From positions 1-53,135 of the forward strand of contig DSCJ01000113.1 in assembly GCA_011049175.1 (NCBI GenBank): DNA of 53,135 nt, given 5' to 3'. Every line of letters starts with the position of its first letter. Position 1 is the stretch's first letter. The notes under the pieces are model-generated. The model did not search any database, was not told the origin of the DNA, and saw nothing but the letters and a program-made list of their open reading frames with translations. The stretch is from Bacteroidota bacterium. Its GTDB lineage: Bacteria; Bacteroidota; Bacteroidia; Bacteroidales; VadinHA17. A program made the position numbers and the translations under genes. This document shows, piece by piece, positions 34,792 to 42,795 of the stretch.

Positions 34792-35069
34792 ATCTGAAAA
34801 ACAGAAAATGGGAAAATCGGATCAGAACAAGTTCAATATATGGGAATACACCCTATTTTCATGCTGTGTACCTCACACTTCCACCTCCCTGACATCCAGT
34901 ACCAGAATACCGATATCGGAAGTATATGTTTTTCCCTGTATCCTGCTTTCAGAAAAGTTGAAAATTACAACATCACCGGCCTGTAAATGATCTGAGCGGA
35001 TATTTCATTGGAAAACAGAATGGGTCCGGTCAGCATGTGGTAATTATCTCGTAAGAAAACAAAAAAGAA
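34792..35069. other. Intergenic stretch before the sulfatase operon
   Basis: These 278 bases hold no gene I can support. One short open frame (34778-34990) overlaps the preceding gene out of frame, has a cysteine/serine-rich, non-protein-like composition and is treated as non-coding. No strong hairpin or promoter consensus is visible. A promoter for the enzyme operon would be expected here. Confidence 0.5.
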
Positions 35070-36782
35070 ATGAAACAACGAATATCCGCGGGTTACAGAA
35101 CATTTGGCATGGCCGGTTGGGCACGATTTTCATTCCTTGTTCCATTGGGCTTGTTATCCTGTTCTGCAGCCCCTGAAAATGAGCCACCCAACATTATTCT
35201 GATTATGGCCGATGATATGGGTTTCTCCGATCCGGGTTGTTACGGCAGTGAAATACAGACTCCCAACCTGGACCGTCTGGCAGAAAACGGCCTCAGATTT
35301 TCGCGGTTTTATAATGGTGCCCGGTGTTGTCCTACCAGGGCAAGCCTGCTGACCGGATTGTATGCTCATCAGGTGGGGGTTGGCTACATGGCAGACAATG
35401 ACTGGGGGCATGAGTCTTATCGCGGGGATCTGGACGACCAGTGTGTTACTATGGCTGAAGCGCTGGGGAGTTCGGGCTATGCTACTTATATGACAGGCAA
35501 GTGGCATGTAACCCGGCATCTGGGTCACTGGAGCGGCGATTCAGCAAGGATGTCGAAAGAAAACTGGCCCCTCCGGAGGGGATTCGATCGCTTCTACGGG
35601 ACCATCATCGGTGCCGGAAGCTATTATGATCCGGTTACTCTGGTCAGAGATAATGAACCCGTGGAACCAGAAGAGGATAACTTTTACTATACCGATGCCA
35701 TCAATGATCAAATGGTGGTATTCATCAATGAGCATATAAAGTCGGGTAACAAAAATCCATTTTTCGCCTATGTAGCCCACGTTGCACCCCACTGGCCATT
35801 GCATGCGTTGCCTGAGGATATTGAGCGGTATGAAGGAGTGTATGATAAAGGTTGGGATGAAATTCGCAGGGAAAGGCTCGAAAAAATGAAACGGATAGGT
35901 CTGCTGGATGAAGATACGGAGTTGACACCCCGCGATCCGGGGGTGCCGCCGTGGGAAGAAGAGAAAAACAAAGCGTGGATGGTTCGTGCCATGGAGGTGT
36001 ATGCGGCTCAAATAGAACGCATGGACAAGGGTATTGGACGAATTATCGAAGCACTTGAAAAGAATCATATTCTGGAGAATACTCTGATCGTTTTTCTTTC
36101 AGATAATGGCGGTTGTGCGGAAATTCTGACAGATGGATGGAGGGGAATGTTTATTGCCCGGGAAACGCGCGACGGAAGGCAGGTGCATGTGGGCAATGAT
36201 CCCTCTGTTTTGCCCGGCCCTGAAAATACATATCAAAGCTATGGTGTGGGATGGGCCAACGTTTCGAATACCCCTTTCCGGCTGTACAAACATTTTGCGC
36301 ATGAAGGAGGAATTTCGACTCCGATGATCATGCACTGGCCCGGCGGAATCAAAGCAAAGGGGGAATGGAGGCGTTATCCCTCTCATATCATCGATTTGAT
36401 GCCAACTTTCCTGGATGTTGCCGGGGTGGAATATCCGGAACGGTTTAACGGAAAGGAAATTCTCCCGCCTGAAGGTCAGAGCCTGATACCTGTGATCAAA
36501 CAGGACAGGGTGGAACGTGATGGCCCTCTTTTCTGGGAACACGAAGGAAACCGGGCGGTGCTCAGCGGTAAATGGAAACTGGTGCAGCGGCACAACCGGG
36601 ATTGGGCGTTGTTCGACATGCTTATCGACCGCACAGAAACAACCGATCTTTCGGATGAAATGCCTGAAAAAGTTGCAGAGCTGAAAACCATGTACGAAGA
36701 ATGGGCTGAATGGGCAGGAGTATTGCCATGGCCGGCTTATAAGTACATACAGGATAATAAGCTGGATGAAGATGCAAGATGA
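35070..36782 (+). CDS. Sulfatase 1 (S1 family, CCPTR type), lipoprotein
   Basis: A 570-residue type I sulfatase that removes sulfate esters from glycans. The formylglycine site is C86-C-P-T-R90 in GARCCPTRASLLTG; Cys86 should be oxidised by an anaerobic sulfatase-maturating enzyme, none of which is in this window. The calcium-binding DD (48-49) in IMADDMG, the GKWH block (TGKWHVTRHLG) and a SDNGGC block near residue 345 are present. The layout fits arylsulfatases of the S1_4 type. Lipobox LLSC (Cys31) predicts membrane anchoring. It is the first of an operon of translationally coupled genes; its TGA overlaps the next ATG (ATGA, 36779-36782). Confidence 0.94.
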   Translation: MKQRISAGYRTFGMAGWARFSFLVPLGLLSCSAAPENEPPNIILIMADDMGFSDPGCYGSEIQTPNLDRLAENGLRFSRFYNGARCCPTRASLLTGLYAHQVGVGYMADNDWGHESYRGDLDDQCVTMAEALGSSGYATYMTGKWHVTRHLGHWSGDSARMSKENWPLRRGFDRFYGTIIGAGSYYDPVTLVRDNEPVEPEEDNFYYTDAINDQMVVFINEHIKSGNKNPFFAYVAHVAPHWPLHALPEDIERYEGVYDKGWDEIRRERLEKMKRIGLLDEDTELTPRDPGVPPWEEEKNKAWMVRAMEVYAAQIERMDKGIGRIIEALEKNHILENTLIVFLSDNGGCAEILTDGWRGMFIARETRDGRQVHVGNDPSVLPGPENTYQSYGVGWANVSNTPFRLYKHFAHEGGISTPMIMHWPGGIKAKGEWRRYPSHIIDLMPTFLDVAGVEYPERFNGKEILPPEGQSLIPVIKQDRVERDGPLFWEHEGNRAVLSGKWKLVQRHNRDWALFDMLIDRTETTDLSDEMPEKVAELKTMYEEWAEWAGVLPWPAYKYIQDNKLDEDAR

Positions 36783-38797
36783 GGCGCAGAACATTCATAA
36801 AAAACACAGGATTGGGCAGTGTCGGCATTATCGGATCATCTGTTCTGGGAACGCTGAATTTCTCATACACCTTTCGTTCTGAAAGAAAGCCAAATATCCT
36901 GTTCATAACCACCGACTACCAGGCCGGGGAAGATGTGCCATTTATTGCCTCTTTTCTGCAAATGCCCAATCTGAACAGGCTTTACAGGGAAGGAGTTGTA
37001 TTCAACAACCATTACTGCACAGCTCCGGTCTGTATGCCGGCACGGTATACTTTCATTTCGGGCCGGTACCCTCACAATCATGGCATGTGGGATAATGGCG
37101 CAAAGTGGTTACCGGAGGGGACTCCCCTGCTGATGAAGCAACTTTCGCAGAGTGGTTATTATGTAATCGGTGTGGGGAAAATGCATTTTCATCCATGGGA
37201 CCGGATGGCAGGCTTTCATAAGCGAATATTTGCCGAAAGAAAGGGAAATGGCAGGGCAGACAACCACCGCATGGATGATTATGCCAGGTTCTTATCGGAA
37301 AATGGCCTCAGCCGGTGGAGCTATCTCAGGGAACAATGGAAATCCGACATATTCGGTGTGTATGACTGGCCTTTTGCCGAAAAATTTCACATTGATCATT
37401 ATGTAGGGGAGCAAACCGTAAGGACCATTGATGAATTGGGAGACCGTTTCCCCTGGTTTTTATGGGTCTCATTTAACGGGCCTCATAATCCATGGGACCC
37501 TCCGGCCCGGTGTTCCGATCCGTACAAACGCATGGAACTCCCGGGGCCACGTTTACGTAAGGGTGAATTACTGGAAAAACCGCGTGATCACACCCGCCTT
37601 AGGTTCAATTATACCCGTGCTGTTCCTGACCGTATTGATCAGGCACCGGAGGAGGAAAAAGCGGAAATCATTCACCGGATCAGGGCCGGTCATTATGGAG
37701 GACTGAGCTTCATTGACGAGCAGATTGGCCGTATCCTGGATGCCCTTGAGTGCAGGGATCTTCTGGAAAATACGATCATCATCTATTCTGCTGACCACGG
37801 TTGCGAACTGGGGGATCATTTCAATATACATAAAGGGTTGTTTTACGAACGCTCGGCAAGGGTTCCCATGATTGTCTGGAATCCCGCACGCTTTAACCCG
37901 GCTGCCGTTGACAGTTATTCCGGACATATTGATTTGTTTCCTACCATCTTATCCCTTACAGGGACAAAAATATCCTCACAATTACGCGAAAAGCTTGAAG
38001 GCCGGGATCTGGTGCCTGTCATTAACGGCGTATCCGGACAGGGTCAACAAGAGGCATATAATGAAATCAGGGGCGGAACCAACATTGTGACAGATGAATG
38101 GAAAATGAGCATCTATCCGGCCGACGGCGACGGGGAATTATATGATCGCCGCCGGGATCCTGATGAGCTTCATAATGTGTTCGATCATCCCGATTACCTT
38201 GCGGTACGGAAGGAATTAACTGATCGCCTGATAGCCTTTCATCCTCCGTTAAAAAACAAGACCGGGCAGATGAAACCCGTCCATTTTATTGAAAAGGATG
38301 TGTACAGGTACAGAGGGGGCGAACATATTCCTCCGGAACAGGCTCCCTTCCAGGCAGGTAAATCCATTGCCATAAAAGCTGATATAACTCCTCTTAACAG
38401 AAGATGGGAAGATGGGCCGGTTATGGTCGCTCATGTGGCCGGAGAGCATGGTTACGCCATTTATATTAAGGACGGATATCTGGCCATGGGGTTCCGCCGC
38501 TGGGGAAAGGATGACATCATTCTGTCTCCGGAAAAATTGCCTGTACATCGGATAAGGATAGGCGCAAGCGTGAACAGGGAGGGGCTGCTGACCCTGCTGG
38601 TGGAAGGGAAGGCAGTTTCTTCCGGTAAAACCGATGGCTCTTTACCGGTTCAGGAAGGTCACGAAAGAGTGCTGGCACCACATATTTTTATCGGCCGGAG
38701 TCCGGAATGGGCCCGGCCGGTTGGTGAATATCAGCGCGGCCAGGATATTTCGGAATATGTTCAAAAAATCGAACTGAAAATTGAACATAATATATGA
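36779..38797 (+). CDS. Sulfatase 2 (S1 family, CMPAR type) with Tat-like signal and C-terminal extension
   Basis: A 672-residue sulfatase. The formylglycine site is C85-M-P-A-R89 in APVCMPARYTFISGRY; metal ligand Asp46 is in ITTDYQ, the one-Asp version seen in choline-sulfatase-like and related enzymes. The SADHG block lies near residue 340. The N-terminus RRRTFIKNTGLG carries an RRxFIK Tat-type motif, unlike the lipoprotein signals of its two neighbours. The sulfatase core ends near residue 500. An extra beta-rich domain of about 150 residues (about 520-670) then follows and may bind glycan. Overlaps both neighbours by ATGA, so all three sulfatases are likely translated in a fixed ratio. Exact subfamily not assigned. 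Confidence 0.92.
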   Translation: MRRRTFIKNTGLGSVGIIGSSVLGTLNFSYTFRSERKPNILFITTDYQAGEDVPFIASFLQMPNLNRLYREGVVFNNHYCTAPVCMPARYTFISGRYPHNHGMWDNGAKWLPEGTPLLMKQLSQSGYYVIGVGKMHFHPWDRMAGFHKRIFAERKGNGRADNHRMDDYARFLSENGLSRWSYLREQWKSDIFGVYDWPFAEKFHIDHYVGEQTVRTIDELGDRFPWFLWVSFNGPHNPWDPPARCSDPYKRMELPGPRLRKGELLEKPRDHTRLRFNYTRAVPDRIDQAPEEEKAEIIHRIRAGHYGGLSFIDEQIGRILDALECRDLLENTIIIYSADHGCELGDHFNIHKGLFYERSARVPMIVWNPARFNPAAVDSYSGHIDLFPTILSLTGTKISSQLREKLEGRDLVPVINGVSGQGQQEAYNEIRGGTNIVTDEWKMSIYPADGDGELYDRRRDPDELHNVFDHPDYLAVRKELTDRLIAFHPPLKNKTGQMKPVHFIEKDVYRYRGGEHIPPEQAPFQAGKSIAIKADITPLNRRWEDGPVMVAHVAGEHGYAIYIKDGYLAMGFRRWGKDDIILSPEKLPVHRIRIGASVNREGLLTLLVEGKAVSSGKTDGSLPVQEGHERVLAPHIFIGRSPEWARPVGEYQRGQDISEYVQKIELKIEHNI

Positions 38798-40458
38798 TAA
38801 ATTCATCAGGAATAAGCCAAAAAAATAAATTGGCCTGTGGAAACCCCTTTCGTGCCATCGGAATTGCCGGGGCCGCGGCAGCATTCTCCATTGGATTGCC
38901 TTCCTGTCATAAGGCGGAAGAACATCCCAATATTATCCTGATCCTGGTGGATGATCTGGGTTATGGGGATGTATCATGCTACAATGACCAGGCCAGGTTG
39001 TCTACCCCCAACATTGACCGGCTGGCTGAAACCGGCATGCGGTTTACCGATGCACATACCAGTGCCGCCCAGTGTTCGCCTACGCGGTATGGCCTGCTTA
39101 CCGGCAGGTATTCCTGGCGCACCCGTTTGCAGGTGGGTGTGTTGCCCCCTTTCGATGAACCCCTGATTGAGAAAGACCGGGTGACACTGGCCTCCTTGCT
39201 GAAGGAACAGGGATATTCCACCGCATGTATCGGCAAATGGCATCTGGGGCTGGGATGGCAAACTCTGGAAGGCGATACCATCGATCCACGGTCATGGTCA
39301 GCCCGGCAAAACCTCAAAATCGACTATTCAAAACCCTTGACTACTTCTCCCAATGATTATGGTTTTGATTATTACTTCGGCATCAATGCTTCAAACAACA
39401 TGTTGCCATACTGCCTGATTGAGAACAATCGCGTGGTGACGGTTCCCGAAAGGCCGAAATACCCAGTATTTGATACAGAAAGAGGGTTGGGACTGGTGGC
39501 GGAGGATTATGACAGCCAGAAGTTGGAAAATACCCTGTTCAGGAAAGCTATGGCCTGGCTTGAAAAGCAGAGGGAGGAACAACCCGGGAAACCCTTCTTT
39601 TTGTATTATCCCATGTCGGCCATCCACCGTCCTTGTCTTCCCGACGATCCGTTCATCGGCAAAGGGGAAGCAGGCCTGAAAGGTGGCAAGATACTGGAAA
39701 CGGATCATTATGTGGGACAGTTGATGGAATGGCTCGGGAAGGAAGGGTTGGAAGACAATACCCTGTTCATTTTTACCAGTGATAACGGGGGACGGCCGGG
39801 CGATCCGAAATATGCGCTTCGTGAGCTTGCTGCAAACACCTATGGCCAGAAATATGCGCCTCAGAAGTGGATTGAAAAAGACAGTATGGTATGTGTAAAC
39901 AATCCGTATGAAAAACCGGAAGGTTCGGAAAGTTATCATATCTACGGCCATTTTTCCAGTGCCGGTTTAAGGGGATACAAATCCGATATATATGAAGGAG
40001 GCCACCGTGTGCCTTTCATTATCCGGTGGCCGGGCGTGGTGAAAGCGGGTACGGTGTGTGATGAGCTGGTCAGTACCCTGGATTTTCTGGCTACACTGGC
40101 CGATTTGATGGATGCCGACATCCCTCCGGATGCCGGCGAGGATAGTTTCAGCTTTTTGCCACTGCTGCTGGGTGAAGCAAAATCCCCCGTCAGGCCCAAC
40201 CTGGTGCACAAAGCCTGGCACGCCGACAAACTGGCCATACGGAAAGGAAACTGGAAAATGATTCCTTTCAGGGACGGAGGAGGCCTTTACCAATTCCCGG
40301 AGGTGGAAGAGGAAGGTCAGCTATATGACTTGGAAAATGATCCTTCAGAATCAGTAAATCTTTATGAACGTCGGCCGGAAATTGTTGAAGAACTAACAGA
40401 AGAATTGAACAAAGTAAAAGAGGGTTATTATTATGAAAATGCAGTACAGGTAAAATAA
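38794..40458 (+). CDS. Sulfatase 3 (S1 family, CSPTR type), lipoprotein
   Basis: A 554-residue type I sulfatase with the canonical formylglycine site C94-S-P-T-R98 in AAQCSPTRYGLLTGRYSWR. Metal-binding DD (53-54) is in LVDDLGYGD; the ACIGKWHLGLGW block and SDNGGRPGDP segment are present. A lipobox-like LPSC (Cys38) follows an unusually long n-region with its own upstream cysteine, so anchoring is probable but less certain than for sulfatase 1. It resembles arylsulfatase A-type enzymes acting on sulfated sugars. Its start overlaps sulfatase 2 by four bases and its TAA overlaps the GH31 ATG by one base (TAATG, 40456-40460). Confidence 0.94.
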   Translation: MINSSGISQKNKLACGNPFRAIGIAGAAAAFSIGLPSCHKAEEHPNIILILVDDLGYGDVSCYNDQARLSTPNIDRLAETGMRFTDAHTSAAQCSPTRYGLLTGRYSWRTRLQVGVLPPFDEPLIEKDRVTLASLLKEQGYSTACIGKWHLGLGWQTLEGDTIDPRSWSARQNLKIDYSKPLTTSPNDYGFDYYFGINASNNMLPYCLIENNRVVTVPERPKYPVFDTERGLGLVAEDYDSQKLENTLFRKAMAWLEKQREEQPGKPFFLYYPMSAIHRPCLPDDPFIGKGEAGLKGGKILETDHYVGQLMEWLGKEGLEDNTLFIFTSDNGGRPGDPKYALRELAANTYGQKYAPQKWIEKDSMVCVNNPYEKPEGSESYHIYGHFSSAGLRGYKSDIYEGGHRVPFIIRWPGVVKAGTVCDELVSTLDFLATLADLMDADIPPDAGEDSFSFLPLLLGEAKSPVRPNLVHKAWHADKLAIRKGNWKMIPFRDGGGLYQFPEVEEEGQLYDLENDPSESVNLYERRPEIVEELTEELNKVKEGYYYENAVQVK

Positions 40459-42782
40459 TGGTAGAGCTAATGATGCGAAGAATATTTATCTTATGGATTT
40501 TTATATTGATTGCCGGAAATAGCCTTGCCGGTTCTTTACATTTACGGAAATTGCCGGGAATACTTGAGGTCAGACAGGCCGGAGAACACGGGGTAAGAAT
40601 CACCATGAAACCCGACGAATACCGGGAAGACCTTCCGTATACACCGGTTCTGGCTGAAAGGGAATATCCCTTGCCTTTTATTAACCTTTCCGGGATTCAG
40701 GGTATTGTCAGGAAACGTGCAGGAAACATGGTGGTGGAAGTACATCCCGATCCACTGACGGTTGTGGTAATCAATAATGAAGGGATTACTATCCAGGCCA
40801 TTACATTCAATGAAAACGGAAACCTGTCGTTTTTGCTCGATGATTCTCCTGTTCTGGGTATGGGAGAAGGCGGACCACGCCCTGAGCGGGGAAGCAACTG
40901 GCGGAGTCTTCCCGTTGAATTCGACCGCCGTGGCCGGTTTCACAACATGCAGCCCCGCTGGCAGAGCGATGCATACGGATCGCGCAATCCGGTGCCCCTG
41001 CTGATCGGCACAGGCGGCTGGGCACTTTATTTCACCAGCCCCTGGGGTCGGTTTGACCTGACTGGAAAAGACCGTTGCATTTTTATTCCTATCCGGCCCG
41101 TTGATAACGACAGCATGCGGCAGAACCGGGAAAACCAGCAGCAGAACCTGGGAAAGGGAATACCGCCCATGGATTCGCTGGTGCCGGGACTGTATGATCT
41201 GTTTGTGTTCGATGCACATGATCCGGCTGCTTTTATGAAAGACCTTTCCCTGATCAGCGGGCCGGCCGTCATGCCCCCCAAGTGGGCGCTGGGGTATATG
41301 CAGTCGCACCGGACCCTGGAGGATGAGCGTCAGATGACCGCCATTGTCGATTCATTTCGTAACAAGCAAATACCGTTGGATGCGGTGATATACCTGGGTA
41401 CCGGGTTTTGTCCCCGGGGCTGGAACACCGAACAGCCGTCGTTCGAATTCAATCCCGAAGTGTTTGAACGGGATCCTGCAGAGTTCATCGATGACCTGCA
41501 CCGGCGCCATGTCAGGGCAGTTCTCCATATCGTACCCTGGGACAGGGACAAGCTGCCTACCCTGCACGGGACCATTCCTCCGGCTCCGGGAGAAAATGTG
41601 GATGCCTCACACATACTGTCGTACTGGCAGCAGCACACGGGCCTGATAGAAAAGGGAGTGGATGCTTTCTGGCCGGATGAGGGCGATTGGTTCGACCTGT
41701 TCGAACGCTTGAAAAGGCACCAGATGTACTACCAGGGACCACTGTATTCCCGGCCGGGAGTCAGGCCCTGGAGCCTTCACCGGAACGGACACCTGGGTGT
41801 GGCTCGCTGGGGAGGATGGGTATGGTCGGGCGACACCCAGTCGGCCTGGAAAACCCTGGAAGCACAGATTGCTGTCGGTATCAACCATTCCTTGAGCCTT
41901 TCTCCTTACTGGGGCTCGGATATCGGAGGGTTTTATCCGAACGAAGAACTGACGGGCGATTTGTACGCCCGATGGTTTCAGTTCGGAGCTTTCTGTCCTT
42001 CGTTCCGTTCCCATGGACGAACCTGGTGGACCCGCCTCCCCTGGGGTTGGGGCCTGAGTGAAAGAGGACCGCTGGAAACCCGTAGCCCTCCTCTGGAATC
42101 AGAACTGAATAATCCGCTTATTGAACCGGTTGTGAAAAAATATACTGAGCTTCGTTATTGCCTGCTGCCCTATAATTATTCCCTGGCATGGGAGGCGAGG
42201 AACAAAGGTATGCCCCTGATGCGGGCCCTTTGGCTGCATTACCCCGGGGATGCAACGGCATGCGCTACAGGTGATCAGTATCTGTGGGGAAGAGATATTA
42301 TGGTGGCGCCCGTGTATCAAAAAGGAGCGGTTTCACGCAAAGTATACCTGCCCGAAGGGGTATGGTACGACTGGTGGACCAATGAAAGAATATCAGGCGG
42401 AAAAGCGGTGCTGAAACAGGTGGATCTGTCGGTCATGCCTCTTTATGTACGCGCCGGAGCCATCATTCCTTTCGACCCTGTACGGCAATATACGGAACAA
42501 CCGGTGGAGGCTCCCACCACTTTGAGAATATACCGGGGTGCGGATGGAAATTATATTCTGTACGATGACGACGGGATCAGTCAGGATTACCTGCAAGGCG
42601 AATATTTCCTGACCCGCCTGGTATGGGATGATAATAAGGGAGTGCTTACCATTGAACCCGGGAAGGATGACCAGGGCAGGCAACACGGTACGCCCCGTGC
42701 TTTCCGCATCGAAACCGTACCCGATGGGATGATAAACCTGATTGAATGGACCGGACAGGAAAAAATGATGATATCACTTTAA
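40458..42782 (+). CDS. GH31-family glycoside hydrolase, secreted
   Basis: A 774-residue GH31 enzyme, a retaining alpha-glycosidase family covering alpha-glucosidases, alpha-xylosidases and alpha-galactosidases. Signal peptide about 1-25 (ends SLAG). The N-terminal beta-sandwich (about 30-260) leads into the TIM barrel. The nucleophile is Asp407 in FWPDEGDW; the acid/base is Asp488 in YWGSDIGG. Other family landmarks are RPWSLHRNG, WGGWVWSGDTQS and FCPSFRSHGRTWW. C-terminal beta domains end near residue 774. The DEGDW form of the nucleophile loop differs from the common WxDMNE and may mark a distinct specificity. Within the PUL it would trim alpha-linked side sugars. Translationally coupled to sulfatase 3; alternative starts at codons 5 and 6. 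Confidence 0.95.
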   Translation: MVELMMRRIFILWIFILIAGNSLAGSLHLRKLPGILEVRQAGEHGVRITMKPDEYREDLPYTPVLAEREYPLPFINLSGIQGIVRKRAGNMVVEVHPDPLTVVVINNEGITIQAITFNENGNLSFLLDDSPVLGMGEGGPRPERGSNWRSLPVEFDRRGRFHNMQPRWQSDAYGSRNPVPLLIGTGGWALYFTSPWGRFDLTGKDRCIFIPIRPVDNDSMRQNRENQQQNLGKGIPPMDSLVPGLYDLFVFDAHDPAAFMKDLSLISGPAVMPPKWALGYMQSHRTLEDERQMTAIVDSFRNKQIPLDAVIYLGTGFCPRGWNTEQPSFEFNPEVFERDPAEFIDDLHRRHVRAVLHIVPWDRDKLPTLHGTIPPAPGENVDASHILSYWQQHTGLIEKGVDAFWPDEGDWFDLFERLKRHQMYYQGPLYSRPGVRPWSLHRNGHLGVARWGGWVWSGDTQSAWKTLEAQIAVGINHSLSLSPYWGSDIGGFYPNEELTGDLYARWFQFGAFCPSFRSHGRTWWTRLPWGWGLSERGPLETRSPPLESELNNPLIEPVVKKYTELRYCLLPYNYSLAWEARNKGMPLMRALWLHYPGDATACATGDQYLWGRDIMVAPVYQKGAVSRKVYLPEGVWYDWWTNERISGGKAVLKQVDLSVMPLYVRAGAIIPFDPVRQYTEQPVEAPTTLRIYRGADGNYILYDDDGISQDYLQGEYFLTRLVWDDNKGVLTIEPGKDDQGRQHGTPRAFRIETVPDGMINLIEWTGQEKMMISL

Positions 42783-42795
42783 ATATTTTTTGAAA

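Noticed and set aside
34778-34990. 70-codon plus-strand frame after the unknown secreted protein
   Set aside because: Overlaps the previous gene out of frame and has no start signal or protein-like pattern.
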